Shown: positions 29,548-38,480, numbered from the stretch's first letter. The stretch: 64,000 nucleotides of DNA from Mycobacterium sp. ITM-2016-00316 (GCF_002968335.2 NZ_CP134398.1:2232001-2296000); one strand, 5' to 3'. Notes: a model not told the origin generated them from the letters alone. Translations and numbers: made by a program.

Positions 29548-30882
29548 ATGGACGCCACCCATCTCGATTCCATCATTGATGCGCTGATCGATGATCTTGC
29601 TGTTGCGCCGCCGCCCGATGACGATGCCGATCGCCGGTTGTTTGATCTGTTGGACTCTCCGCGGCGGGTGCTCGATGAGCAACCGCTGCTGGCGGTGTTG
29701 GCGGCGGCAGTCACCTTGCGCAACCTGTTCGATCACGTGATCGCCCAGGCGGTTGCGGCCGCGGAGCGCGTCGGGATCCCGGCGCGCAAACACCTGCGCA
29801 CGGGCAGCGACCTGCTCATCAGCTGCGGCATGGCTCCCGGTGCGGCGTACCGCGCGGCGCGGGTGGGGCGGGCGGCGCCGACGTTGCCGGCGTTGACGCG
29901 GGCTCAGCGTCTGGGCGGGGTCGGTATCGAATTCGCCGACGCCATCGGCAAAGGAGTCGCGCATGTGTCGGGCAGGGTTGCGTTGTCCGAGCAGGACCGG
30001 GCGGGCGTGGTGACGTCGTTGATGATTCAGACCACCCCGCCCGGGGTGGACAAGAAGGCCCGCGAGATCGCCATCGCGAAAGCCGCCACATCGCCGCAGG
30101 ACGACGGGGCGGTGCCGGTCGCCGAAAACACCGACCTCAACGACATGACCGTGGTGCAGACCGAGGACGGGCGGGTAACGGCCAGCCTCGATCTCGACGC
30201 GCTCACGGCGGAGGAACTACTCGCCGCGCTGGATCCGCTGTGCCGGCCCATCCCGCTGCCCGACGGGTCACCGGACCCCCGCCCGACCGGGCGGCGCCGC
30301 GCCGACGCGTTCGGTCAGATCATGCGGACCTACCTGTCGAGCTCGCAGCGCCCGATGAGCGGTGGTGTGCTGCCGCACGTCACCCTCATCCGCCCCGCCG
30401 CACCAGTGGGCGCCGCAGCGGGGGCCGAGGGGGCTGTGGATTCACTGGGGTTCACCGGCCCGGTCAGCACCCGCACCGCGGACCTGATTGCCTGCGACAG
30501 CACCCTGACCACGGTGCTCGTCGACCACTCGGGCATACCCCTGGACCTCGGGCGCGCCGAGCGACTGTTCACCCCGGCGCTGCGCAAAGCACTGGGTATC
30601 CGCGACCGGGGCTGCGCATTCCCCGGCTGCGGCAGGCCGGTGTCCTGGTGCGATGCCCACCACATCACTCCCTGGAGCAGCGGTGGGCACACCAGCATCG
30701 ACAACGGGGTGCTGCTGTGTCGACTGCACCACACCGCGATCCACCACGGCGGCTGGCAGGTCTACCTCGGCGCTGACCGCCACCCCTGGTTCATCCCACC
30801 GCATGACCCGGCCGGTCCCGAACCGGCACACCTGCGCTCCCACGCCCGACGCACCATGACCACCCTGCCCACCGCCGCATAA
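29548..30882 (+). CDS. 13E12 repeat family protein (DUF222 with C-terminal HNH endonuclease domain)
   Basis: This 444-residue protein has the DUF222 domain (about 30-330) and an HNH domain at the end: the Cys pair in RGCAFPGCGRP, then DAHHITPW, DNGVLLC and HH. HNH domains cut DNA with one metal ion. The 13E12 family occurs in many scattered copies in mycobacterial genomes and is thought to be mobile or selfish. The ATG at 29548 is used; an ATG at 29407, one base after the LexA box, is in the same frame and could give a longer leaderless form with 47 more residues. Together with the transposase remnant it forms a mobile-DNA pocket in the island. Confidence 0.85.
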   Translation: MDATHLDSIIDALIDDLAVAPPPDDDADRRLFDLLDSPRRVLDEQPLLAVLAAAVTLRNLFDHVIAQAVAAAERVGIPARKHLRTGSDLLISCGMAPGAAYRAARVGRAAPTLPALTRAQRLGGVGIEFADAIGKGVAHVSGRVALSEQDRAGVVTSLMIQTTPPGVDKKAREIAIAKAATSPQDDGAVPVAENTDLNDMTVVQTEDGRVTASLDLDALTAEELLAALDPLCRPIPLPDGSPDPRPTGRRRADAFGQIMRTYLSSSQRPMSGGVLPHVTLIRPAAPVGAAAGAEGAVDSLGFTGPVSTRTADLIACDSTLTTVLVDHSGIPLDLGRAERLFTPALRKALGIRDRGCAFPGCGRPVSWCDAHHITPWSSGGHTSIDNGVLLCRLHHTAIHHGGWQVYLGADRHPWFIPPHDPAGPEPAHLRSHARRTMTTLPTAA

Positions 30883-31004
30883 CCAACGTTCCACGCACCT
30901 TGAAAACTCCACAGAGACATTGAGCGGAGGCGGGAACCGGCATAGACAACCGCGCCGGACCCGCCACGCCGCACCAGGCCGGCGCTCCGGTCGGAGTCGG
31001 ACCG

Positions 31005-31820
31005 CTAGCGACTCTGCCTGCGGCGCACCAGCACCGACTGTTGAATGGCGCCGACCGGGCCCTGTTCGTCGAACAGGGTGCCCAGGGTGGTGCCGATGCC
31101 GTCGGGGCCGTAGTTCGTCTCGGCCCGGATGCCGATCCACGGCCCCTCCGGCACCCGGTGGATGTGCACCACCAGGTCGGTATTGAGAAATGTCCATTGC
31201 CGGATGTCGATCTTGGTGCCGATCCCGTTCGCGTCATCGGCCACCGTGAACAGTCGCTGCAACGGTGTCATCGTTTCGCCCTTGACGACGTCGACGGTGG
31301 GACTCAACCAGGATTCACCGGGACCGTCGGCCAAAGGTTGTGTCAGCCAACGCCAGTCGATGCTGTGCACGTAGTTGGTATCCCAATCCTTGGCCATGTC
31401 CCGGCTGCGTGCCTGCGCCAGCGGACGCAGTGGCGGGGCCGGGGCGTGCACCACCTCGGTGGTGTCCTGCTGCTGCAACCGCCACCCGCTGGCGCGCGCG
31501 ACGGCGCGCGGGGAGCCGTCCGGGCCGGGGGCGAGCATCTCGGCGGTGATCAACTCGATCTGCGTACCCGCGCGTTCCCGGCGCGCCCGCACCCACAGGT
31601 CACCCTCGGCGGGCACCGGACCCAGTAGGTCGATCAGCACCCGGCTCAGCCGGGTGTCCTCGCGCTGCTCGCAGCGTTCCAGGGCACGCACCAGCAGCGC
31701 CGACGGCGGGGCGCCGTGCTGGATGGACGCCGACCAGGTGCTGCGCACCAGATCGGTGGCGGCGAATCGCTCACCGACGGGGTCGTCGGCGTCGAGGAGC
31801 TCGTAGTAGCAGTCCGACAC
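31005..31820 (-). CDS. Acyl-CoA thioesterase-like (double hotdog) protein
   Basis: This 271-residue protein resembles the TesB-like thioesterase family, made of two hotdog folds in one chain: the first repeat about residues 20-115, the second about 150-265 with a typical WRWLTQP and the strand pattern ending TLGTLFDEQG. It would release CoA from an acyl intermediate. It follows the lactonase gene by 19 bases in one operon that starts at dyad copy 4. Catalytic residues in this family vary and cannot be named with certainty. Confidence 0.72.
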   Translation of the reverse strand: MSDCYYELLDADDPVGERFAATDLVRSTWSASIQHGAPPSALLVRALERCEQREDTRLSRVLIDLLGPVPAEGDLWVRARRERAGTQIELITAEMLAPGPDGSPRAVARASGWRLQQQDTTEVVHAPAPPLRPLAQARSRDMAKDWDTNYVHSIDWRWLTQPLADGPGESWLSPTVDVVKGETMTPLQRLFTVADDANGIGTKIDIRQWTFLNTDLVVHIHRVPEGPWIGIRAETNYGPDGIGTTLGTLFDEQGPVGAIQQSVLVRRRQSR

Positions 31821-31839
31821 GGTCGTTGTCTCCAGAGGG

Positions 31840-32643
31840 TCAGGCAGCGGGGATGTCGACGCTGACCGCGTCGAGGGTGGACAGCTTGGTGCCGATCAGG
31901 CGCTCGGGGTACGCGTCGGTGCTGGACAGCAGGAACAGGGTCCGTCCCTCCGGCCCGCCCAGCGCACAGGCGATGGCGGTGCGCCCGGCCATGTCGATGC
32001 GGTCGGTGACGCCCTCGGGGGTGATGCGCTCGAACGCATGCGCCAGGGTCATCGCCGCCCACACGCCACCATCGGCGTCCACGGCCAGCCCGTCGGGTGG
32101 GCCGTCCAACCCCTCGGCGAACACCCGCCGATCGTGCAGGGCGCCGTCGTCGGCGAGGGTGAACGCGCTCAGGCGCCGCGCGGTCGACTCGGCGACCACG
32201 AAGGTGCCGTCGGGGGTGATCACCATGCCGTTGGGGAAGTTGAGATCCTCGGCGACCACCGACACCCGGTCATCGAGGTCCAGCCGGACGATCACGCCGC
32301 CCTCACGGGCCTGCGACCCGATGTACGCCCGTCCTGCGGAGTCGACGACCATATCGCCGAGGTCCGCGGGCACCAGATCGGCGACATCGGCCAGCACCGA
32401 AACGGATTCACCGTCATAGGCCAGGATCTCGCGCCGCCGGGTGGACGCGATCAGCAAGGTACCGTCCGGCCGGAACCCCAGTCCGGACGGCGCATGGCCG
32501 GGCAGCGGCAGGGTCGACATCTCACCGTGCAACGTGACGGTGTGCACGGCCTCGCCGAGCATGTCGGAGAACCAGACCAGGCCCTCGAACCAGCGTGCGC
32601 CCTCGCCGAAGCAGAACCCGTTGGCCAACGGCTGGATGGTCAT
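31840..32643 (-). CDS. SMP-30/gluconolactonase-family lactonase
   Basis: This 267-residue six-bladed beta-propeller has the SMP-30 metal site: the Glu in FGEGARW (about residue 15), the Asn in NFPNGM and the Asp in PDGLAVDADG. Such enzymes open lactone rings with Ca or Zn. In this island it could hydrolyse a lactone made by the Baeyer-Villiger enzyme, or gluconolactone if the released glucose is oxidised. Its ATG is 29 bases from dyad copy 4, opposite the NIPSNAP-like gene. Confidence 0.85.
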   Translation of the reverse strand: MTIQPLANGFCFGEGARWFEGLVWFSDMLGEAVHTVTLHGEMSTLPLPGHAPSGLGFRPDGTLLIASTRRREILAYDGESVSVLADVADLVPADLGDMVVDSAGRAYIGSQAREGGVIVRLDLDDRVSVVAEDLNFPNGMVITPDGTFVVAESTARRLSAFTLADDGALHDRRVFAEGLDGPPDGLAVDADGGVWAAMTLAHAFERITPEGVTDRIDMAGRTAIACALGGPEGRTLFLLSSTDAYPERLIGTKLSTLDAVSVDIPAA

Positions 32644-32672
32644 GGGTTCACGATAGCCGACTCGACTGCCGC

Positions 32673-32704
32673 GCCTTTACAAAACACGGCTCAAATGTCA
32701 CGCT
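32673..32704. promoter_or_regulatory. Island dyad, copy 4 (lactonase operon / second P450 operon)
   Basis: Half-sites GCCTTTACA and TGTCACGCT with a 14-base spacer. The plus-strand gene starts only six bases after it, so a protein bound here would block the start of that transcript; that mRNA may be leaderless. Confidence 0.7.
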
Positions 32705-32710
32705 CGCTGG

Positions 32711-33415
32711 GTGCGTAAATACCACCGCCACACACTGCTGTACTTGCACGAGACCATCGAGCTGGGCAGCGGTGGCAGCGATGAGTTCAGCGAACGCTTC
32801 ACCGGCATTTATCAGCCGATGATGGAGCAACTGGGAGCCCGGTTGTTCGCGCTGTGGGAGGCGACGCCCTACGACGGGCACTGGCCCCAGGTCACCATCA
32901 TCTGGGAGATCGACGCGTTCGCCGACTATGCAAGGATCGGCAAGGCGCAGGCCCGCGGCGGCAGCCACGCCGCCGCCGCCACCGCATGGGCGGCCTACCT
33001 GTCCGGGATCGGCGCGCACGGCGAGGGCCGGATCATGTATGCCGCACCGCAGAACCGCAACCTCGCACAGTTGCGGGAGGAACGCTTCACCGCCGAGCTG
33101 GTGATCCAGGAGGTCATGCAGACCAAGCCCGGCAAGCAGGACGATTACATCCGGGAACTGGAACGCCTCTACGTGCCGTGGTCGGAAAGCACCGGCAAGC
33201 GCTGGCTCGGATCGTTCACCACCACCTTTCGGTTCAACGAGGTCATCCATTACTGGGCGCTGGACGGCGGGTGGGACTGTTTCGAGAACCACTATCCGTC
33301 CTGGAAGGACGCCCCACCCGCGGAGATCGTCACCTGGATGTCCGTGGCGCCCGCGCTGCGCGACGGCTGGGAGGACTCGATCCTGGCCGCACTACCGGCG
33401 TCCCCACTGCAGTGA
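32711..33415 (+). CDS. NIPSNAP-like protein (two ferredoxin-like repeats)
   Basis: This 234-residue protein seems to consist of two dimeric alpha/beta-barrel repeats (about 1-105 and 115-225), each with a strand-helix pattern like NIPSNAP or EthD domains; the second begins at VIQEVMQTKPGKQDDYIREL. Proteins of this type are found with P450s and other oxygenases in catabolic clusters, sometimes as isomerases or helpers, but the function is unknown. The GTG start lies six bases after dyad copy 4. It opens a plus-strand operon that runs through the second P450, an alcohol dehydrogenase, an aldolase, an SDR and a hydrolase. Confidence 0.6.
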   Translation: MRKYHRHTLLYLHETIELGSGGSDEFSERFTGIYQPMMEQLGARLFALWEATPYDGHWPQVTIIWEIDAFADYARIGKAQARGGSHAAAATAWAAYLSGIGAHGEGRIMYAAPQNRNLAQLREERFTAELVIQEVMQTKPGKQDDYIRELERLYVPWSESTGKRWLGSFTTTFRFNEVIHYWALDGGWDCFENHYPSWKDAPPAEIVTWMSVAPALRDGWEDSILAALPASPLQ

Positions 33416-33426
33416 AAGACACTGCG

Positions 33427-34641
33427 ATGTCGAACTTTTCGTACGATCCGTTCGACCCGGCCGTGATGGCCGACCCACTGCCGTACTACCAGGTACTGCG
33501 CGACGAGCATCCGGTCTACTTCCTGCCGCAGTGGGACACCTACGCGCTGTCCCGGTTCGCCGACATCTGGGAGGCGCTGCGGCTCACCGACGGCACCTTC
33601 GTGGCGTCGGAGAGCACGCTGCCGTCCGCGGCCGTGCTGGAACACCACAACACCGGCCCGGTCGACGATCCGCCGCTGCACCCCATGCCGTTTCACGCGA
33701 ACTTCGATTCGCCCATCTACGAGAACGTGCGGCGCTGCACCTCGTCGCAGTTCCGGCCACGGTCGGCGGCCAAGCTCGGCGACCGGATCCGGACGCTGGC
33801 CAACGAACGACTCGACGAGTTGCTGCCTCGCGGCACCTTCGACCTGACCCAGGACTACGGAGGGCACGTCGCGGCCGCGATGGTGTGTGAGTTCGTCGGA
33901 CTGCCAGTCGAACTGGCTCCCGAGGTGCTCGCCACCGTCAATGCGGGCAGTCTGGCGCAGCCGGGGGAGGGCGTCGAGGTCGCCAATTCCCGGCCGGGTT
34001 ACCTGTCCTACCTCACACCGATCATCGAGCGGCGCCGGGTGGAAGGCGCCGACGGCAGTGTCCCGATCGCCGACAGTCTGATCAACTTCGTGCTGCCCGA
34101 TGGCTCCGGTTTCAGTGACACCGAGGCCGCCACCCAGATGCTGGGCGTCTTCATCGGTGGCACCGAGACGGTCCCCAAGATCACCGCGACCGGTCTGTGG
34201 CAACTCGCCGAGCATCCCGATCAGCTCGCCGAGGTGCGCGCCGACCTGGACGGCAACGTGCCGATCGCGCGGGAGGAGATCCTGCGCTACACCGCGCCGG
34301 CCCAGTGGTTCGCCCGAACGGCCCGGCGCCCGTATGAGATTCACGGCACCACCATCAATCCCGGCCAGCGCATCATCGCGTTGATGGCCTCGGCGGCCCG
34401 CGACGAACGCGAGTACCCGGAGCCGGACGCGTTCATCTGGAACCGGCCGATCGAACGGCTGCTGTCCTTCGGGCACGGCCAGCATTTCTGCCTCGGTGTG
34501 CACGTGGCGCGACTGGAGGTGACCATCATGATCCAGGAATGGTTGAAACGGGTTCCCGAGTACCGCATCCGCACCGAGCGTGCGTCGCGGCCACCATCGA
34601 GTTTCCAGTGGGGTTGGAATAACATCCCGGTGGAGGTCTAG
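33427..34641 (+). CDS. Cytochrome P450 (second of two)
   Basis: This 404-residue P450 has the haem loop FGHGQHFCLG with Cys355 as ligand and the ExxR motif in EEILRY. The I-helix reads GVFIGGTETV: the usual acid is Glu in place of Asp and the conserved Thr is kept, so it should activate oxygen. It is clearly different from the first P450 and probably acts on another position or intermediate. It starts 11 bases after the NIPSNAP-like gene; the alcohol dehydrogenase start follows directly on its stop codon. Confidence 0.92.
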   Translation: MSNFSYDPFDPAVMADPLPYYQVLRDEHPVYFLPQWDTYALSRFADIWEALRLTDGTFVASESTLPSAAVLEHHNTGPVDDPPLHPMPFHANFDSPIYENVRRCTSSQFRPRSAAKLGDRIRTLANERLDELLPRGTFDLTQDYGGHVAAAMVCEFVGLPVELAPEVLATVNAGSLAQPGEGVEVANSRPGYLSYLTPIIERRRVEGADGSVPIADSLINFVLPDGSGFSDTEAATQMLGVFIGGTETVPKITATGLWQLAEHPDQLAEVRADLDGNVPIAREEILRYTAPAQWFARTARRPYEIHGTTINPGQRIIALMASAARDEREYPEPDAFIWNRPIERLLSFGHGQHFCLGVHVARLEVTIMIQEWLKRVPEYRIRTERASRPPSSFQWGWNNIPVEV

Positions 34642-35604
34642 ATGTGGAGTTACCGACTGGTCGCGCCGTTCACATTCGAGCGCGCCGACCTGCCCGAGCC
34701 CGATCCGCAGCGACTGGCCGACGGACAGGTGCTGCTGCGCTTCCTGGCCGCCGGGATCTGCGGTAGCGACCTGCCCGGTTTCCGGGGAGCGCAGGGGAAG
34801 CTGCCCGGCGACACCGGATGCTGCGCCGCCGAGATGGATGGCTTCCCGATCCACGAGATCGCCGGTGAGGTACTGGTCAGTGCCCACCCGGCGCACGCGG
34901 TGGGGGACCGGGTGGTCGGCTGGGCCTCCGGGTTCGACGGGCTGCAGGCCCAGGTGGTGGCAGACGGTGACGGATTGTCCCGGTACCGGCCAGATCTGAC
35001 ACCGCAGCACGCCATCGGGCTGCAACCGTTGGCCTGCGTGCTCTACGCCGTCGAGCAACTCGGCGACCTGACCGGCAAACGGGTCGCGGTCATCGGGCAG
35101 GGCTCGATCGGACTGCTGTTCTCCTACGTGGTCAAGGCCGCCGGCGCCGCCCACGTCACCGGTGTCGACCCGGTCGACCGCGAGACGCTCGGCCCGGCGT
35201 TCGGTGTCGACGAGGTGGTCCGCGCGACCAGCGATCGGTGGGTCCGCCACGTCACCGACAAGTTCGACGTCGTCGTCGAGACGGTCGGGCATCAGGTCGC
35301 CACCCTCAACCACGCTCTCGACGCCGCCGCGTTCGGCGCGACGGTGTTCTACTTCGGGGTGCCCGATGACGACAGCTACCCGATCAGCATGCGCACCATG
35401 CTGCGCAACAATCTGACCCTGAAATCCGGTGTGACGCTGGAACGCCGGCGGGTACTGGCCGCCGCCGACGCGTTCGCCGGCCGGCACCCGCAGCTGCTGC
35501 CCGACTACCTGACGCACTTCTTCGGCCCCGATGAGGCACAGGCCGCCTTCGAACAGGCCTGCCGGCCCGACCCGAAGCGGGTCAAGATCGCGATCGTCGC
35601 GTGA
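34642..35604 (+). CDS. Medium-chain alcohol dehydrogenase (short form)
   Basis: This 320-residue medium-chain dehydrogenase has the catalytic-zinc residues Cys40 (AGICGSD) and the His71-Glu72 pair (PIHE), and the NAD-binding motif VIGQGSIG. The lobe with four cysteines for structural zinc is absent, which explains the short length. It probably oxidises the alcohol made by a P450 to a ketone, the form needed by the Baeyer-Villiger enzyme. Its ATG follows the P450 stop with no gap, and the aldolase start overlaps its own stop by 4 bases. Confidence 0.83.
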   Translation: MWSYRLVAPFTFERADLPEPDPQRLADGQVLLRFLAAGICGSDLPGFRGAQGKLPGDTGCCAAEMDGFPIHEIAGEVLVSAHPAHAVGDRVVGWASGFDGLQAQVVADGDGLSRYRPDLTPQHAIGLQPLACVLYAVEQLGDLTGKRVAVIGQGSIGLLFSYVVKAAGAAHVTGVDPVDRETLGPAFGVDEVVRATSDRWVRHVTDKFDVVVETVGHQVATLNHALDAAAFGATVFYFGVPDDDSYPISMRTMLRNNLTLKSGVTLERRRVLAAADAFAGRHPQLLPDYLTHFFGPDEAQAAFEQACRPDPKRVKIAIVA

Positions 35605-36344
35605 GCCGCCTGCAGGACGTGCTGGCGGCCAAGGAGCACATCTGGGGCGGCTGGGTGGTCGGGCCGACCATCATCGGGCCCGAGGAATTCGCCCAGGCCG
35701 GCTACGACTACGTCGGATTCGACGTCCAGCACGGCTATCTCGACGACGCCGACGTCGCGCTGTTGCTGCGCCGCCTCGAGCACGTGCCGATCGCCACGGC
35801 CGTGCGGTTGCCGTCGGCCGCCCCGGCGCCGATCGGCCGGGTGCTCGACGCGGGTGCCGACGCGGTGATCATCGCCATGGTCGAATCGGCGGACCAGGCC
35901 GCCACCGCGGTGGCCGCCACCCGCTACGCCCCGGCCGGTGTGCGCAGCTTCGGGCCGCTGCGGGCCTCCCTGGGCGTCGACACCGCCGCGCTGGAGGCCG
36001 CCGCCGACGTCTACGTGATGATCGAAACCGTGCGGGGGTTGGCCGCGCTCGACGAGATCTGCGCGGTGCCGGGCCTGACGGGTGTCTACGTCGGGCCCGC
36101 CGACCTGGCCATCTCCATGGGCCACCGGCTCGCCGACGCCTGGACCCACCCCGACGTGCACGCGGCGGTGGCAGAGATCCAGGACACCGCCGCCGCTGCC
36201 GGACTGGTCGCCGGTATCCACGCCGGAGCGGGCAAGCCCGGAAAGGCCATGGCCGAGCTCGGTTTCCGGATGATCACGCTGACATCGGAATCCCAGGCGC
36301 TGCGCCGCGGCGCAGCCGCACACCTGAGCGAGGCCCAGTCATGA
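35601..36344 (+). CDS. HpcH/HpaI-family class II aldolase
   Basis: This 247-residue TIM-barrel enzyme resembles 2-keto-3-deoxy acid aldolases (HpcH/HpaI). The metal-binding Glu is probably in MIETVRGL and the Asp in VGPADLA; the active-site His is in FDVQHGYL. It would cleave a 4-hydroxy-2-oxo acid to pyruvate and an aldehyde, and the aldehyde dehydrogenase of the island could act on the latter. The GTG start overlaps the alcohol dehydrogenase stop (GTGA) and its end overlaps the SDR start (ATGA). Confidence 0.85.
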   Translation: MSRLQDVLAAKEHIWGGWVVGPTIIGPEEFAQAGYDYVGFDVQHGYLDDADVALLLRRLEHVPIATAVRLPSAAPAPIGRVLDAGADAVIIAMVESADQAATAVAATRYAPAGVRSFGPLRASLGVDTAALEAAADVYVMIETVRGLAALDEICAVPGLTGVYVGPADLAISMGHRLADAWTHPDVHAAVAEIQDTAAAAGLVAGIHAGAGKPGKAMAELGFRMITLTSESQALRRGAAAHLSEAQS

Positions 36345-37066
36345 CCCCACCGGTGGCGCTGGTGACCGGAGCGGCCCGGGGACAAGGTGCGGCGATCGTC
36401 GCCCGGCTGCACGCCGACGGGTTCCGGGTGGCGGCCTGTGATCTGCTACTCGACGAATTGCGCAGCAGCACAGCAGCGTACGGTGGCAACGTCATCGCTC
36501 TGGAGCTCGATGTGACCTCCGAGGCGCAGTGGAACGCCGTCGTCGCCGCGACCGTCGAACGCTTCGGCGCGTTGAGCGCCCTGGTGAACAACGCCGGGGT
36601 ACTGCACCGGGCCGCCCTCGCCGACGAGACCGCCGCCGGATTCGAAAACAGCTGGCGGGTCAACTGTCTCGGCCCGTTCCTCGGCATCCGGGCCGCGCTG
36701 CCGCACCTGACCGGCGCCAAAGGTGCCGCGATCGTCAACACCTGCAGCACCAGCGCGATCCGGCCGTTCCCGAATCATGCCGCCTACGGCTCGTCGAAGT
36801 GGGCGCTGCGCGGGCTCACCCAGGCCGTCGCGGTCGAACTCGCACCGACGGGTATTCGGGTCAACGCGGTGTTCCCCGGCCCGATCGCCACCCCCATGCT
36901 CGATGAACGCACCCAGGCCCGGCTGGCCGATACCTCCACCGCGGGTCGGCTGGGCACCCCGACCGAGGTGGCCGACGCCGTGGCGTTCCTGGTGTCGGCC
37001 CAGGCGTCGTTCATCACCGGTTCGGAGCTGGTGATCGATGGCGGCCAGATCCTGCGGATCGGTTGA
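36341..37066 (+). CDS. Short-chain dehydrogenase/reductase
   Basis: This 241-residue classical SDR has the cofactor motif TGAARGQG, the NNAG motif, the catalytic Ser in NTCSTSA, and YGSSK with the Tyr and Lys. The pattern resembles 3-alpha/20-beta hydroxysteroid dehydrogenases, but these SDRs have broad substrates. It is coupled to the aldolase and hydrolase genes on each side. It probably interconverts an alcohol and a ketone of the island pathway. Confidence 0.88.
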   Translation: MTPPVALVTGAARGQGAAIVARLHADGFRVAACDLLLDELRSSTAAYGGNVIALELDVTSEAQWNAVVAATVERFGALSALVNNAGVLHRAALADETAAGFENSWRVNCLGPFLGIRAALPHLTGAKGAAIVNTCSTSAIRPFPNHAAYGSSKWALRGLTQAVAVELAPTGIRVNAVFPGPIATPMLDERTQARLADTSTAGRLGTPTEVADAVAFLVSAQASFITGSELVIDGGQILRIG

Positions 37067-37071
37067 CCGGG

Positions 37072-37983
37072 ATGGATATCATCCACCGGTTGGATCCGGC
37101 GCTACGGCACCTGGTCGCGGCCCGCACCGACCTGTCCGAAGAGCTGCTGCCGGCGGTGCGCGCCTTCCTGAATCAGCGCCGCGCCGACAGCGCCGCCCAA
37201 CTGGACACCGCCGGCGTGGATATCGAGGACACGGTGGCCTGCGAGGAGGTGCCGGTGCGCATCTACCGGGGCGGCGCCCGGGGTGCGGTGGTCTACTGCC
37301 ACAGCGGTGCGTTCGTGCTGGGAAATCTGGACACCGATCATCTGCAGTGCCTGGAGCTGGCGCGCCGCGCCGCCGTCACGGTAATCTCGGTGGACTACCG
37401 ACTGGCCCCGGAGCATCCGTATCCGGCGGGGTTCGACGATGCGCTGGCGGTACTGCACTGGACGGCGGACAACGCAGCGCACTGGGGAGTGGCCACCGAT
37501 CGGCTGGCGGTCGCGGGCAGCAGCGCCGGGGGAGCGCTGGCCGCCGGGCTGGCGCAATGCGCCGCCGCCGGGTCCGCGCCGCCGCTCCGATTCCAGTTGC
37601 TGCACCAACCGGTGCTCGATGACGGCCTTACCCCGTCCAAGCAGGAGTTCACCCATACGCCCGGATTCGACGGTCCGGCAGCGGAATTGATGTGGCGCCA
37701 CTACCTGGCCGGTGAACGCCCCCCGGCCGGTGCGGTGCCTGCCCGGTCCACCGACCTGACCGGTCTGGCGCCGGCCTTCATCAGCTGCTCCGAGCTCGAC
37801 CCGCTGCGCGATGAGGCCGTCGACTACGCACTGCGGCTGATGTGGGCGGGGGTGCCGACCGAACTGCACGTGGTCCCGGGCACCTGCCACGGATTCGACT
37901 CGCTGGTCCCGGGTTGGGAGCTCAGCAGGCAGATGCTCGACCGCCACGCCGCGGCACTGCGCCGCGCCCTGGCGCTCAGCTGA
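37072..37983 (+). CDS. Alpha/beta hydrolase, hormone-sensitive lipase family
   Basis: This 303-residue esterase of the HSL family has the nucleophile Ser151 in GSSAGG, the acid in ELDPLRDE and the His in CHGFDSL. The oxyanion motif, normally HGGG, reads CHSGAF, a notable variant. It could hydrolyse the ester made by the Baeyer-Villiger monooxygenase. The ATG at 37072 is used; a TTG at 37063 overlaps the SDR stop and cannot be excluded. It is the last plus-strand gene of this operon and overlaps the convergent SRPBCC gene by 8 bases. Confidence 0.83.
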   Translation: MDIIHRLDPALRHLVAARTDLSEELLPAVRAFLNQRRADSAAQLDTAGVDIEDTVACEEVPVRIYRGGARGAVVYCHSGAFVLGNLDTDHLQCLELARRAAVTVISVDYRLAPEHPYPAGFDDALAVLHWTADNAAHWGVATDRLAVAGSSAGGALAAGLAQCAAAGSAPPLRFQLLHQPVLDDGLTPSKQEFTHTPGFDGPAAELMWRHYLAGERPPAGAVPARSTDLTGLAPAFISCSELDPLRDEAVDYALRLMWAGVPTELHVVPGTCHGFDSLVPGWELSRQMLDRHAAALRRALALS

Positions 37984-37987
37984 GCGC
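37972..37987. terminator. Perfect 16-bp palindrome across two convergent stop codons
   Basis: GCGCTCAG followed directly by its complement CTGAGCGC. It contains the TGA of the hydrolase on one strand and the TGA of the SRPBCC gene on the other. It may help to end transcription from both sides, but it has no loop or T-tract, so it may simply be shared coding sequence. Confidence 0.35.
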
Positions 37988-38452
37988 GTCGAGCTCGCGG
38001 GCCACCGCGGCGTGATAGGCGTCGATGTGGGACGGGTTGACGATCCGGAAGAACCCGTCACCCATCGGCGCATCGCGATACGCTTCGATGGTCATGGTCC
38101 GCGCGAACAGCGTGACGCCGGGATCGGGTCGGCTGAAGTGATATTCGATGGTCATCCGGCCCTCGAATCCGCCGTTGCCGTCGTAGTCGGTGCCGAGGCG
38201 GCCCACCGAACTGAACACCCACATCCGCGGCCGGGTGGCGATCGCCAGCTGCCAGGTGAACACCCTGTCCTCGGTGGGGTGGGCCTCCTGCCAGGTGTCA
38301 CCGACTCTCAGCGGCAACGTCTCCCGCACACCGGTGATACGCGGTCCGCCCGGGTAGGTCTTGGCCCAGTTGGCCGGGTTGGTGACGAAATCGTAGATGG
38401 CTTCCGCGGATTGGGTGAACGCGGTTTCCGAACTGGTGGTGACGATGCCCAA
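37976..38452 (-). CDS. SRPBCC (START/polyketide cyclase-like) protein
   Basis: This protein of about 158 residues has the SRPBCC helix-grip fold with a deep hydrophobic pocket: it starts with the strand and AEAIYDFVTNPANWAKTYPG pattern and ends with the long C-terminal helix. Such proteins bind or transform hydrophobic ring compounds. No ATG fits; the TTG at 38452 is preceded at seven bases by AGAAAGG, so it is chosen as start. It lies 28 bases after the DUF427 gene in an operon that starts at dyad copy 5. Confidence 0.75.
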   Translation of the reverse strand: MGIVTTSSETAFTQSAEAIYDFVTNPANWAKTYPGGPRITGVRETLPLRVGDTWQEAHPTEDRVFTWQLAIATRPRMWVFSSVGRLGTDYDGNGGFEGRMTIEYHFSRPDPGVTLFARTMTIEAYRDAPMGDGFFRIVNPSHIDAYHAAVARELDALS

Positions 38453-38480
38453 CAGGGTGCCTTTCTCGTGTGGTGAAAAC

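Noticed and set aside
33292..35517. Long open frame of 741 codons antisense to the P450 and alcohol dehydrogenase genes
   Set aside because: It crosses several real genes on the other strand and resembles no family. Such frames are common in high-G+C DNA.
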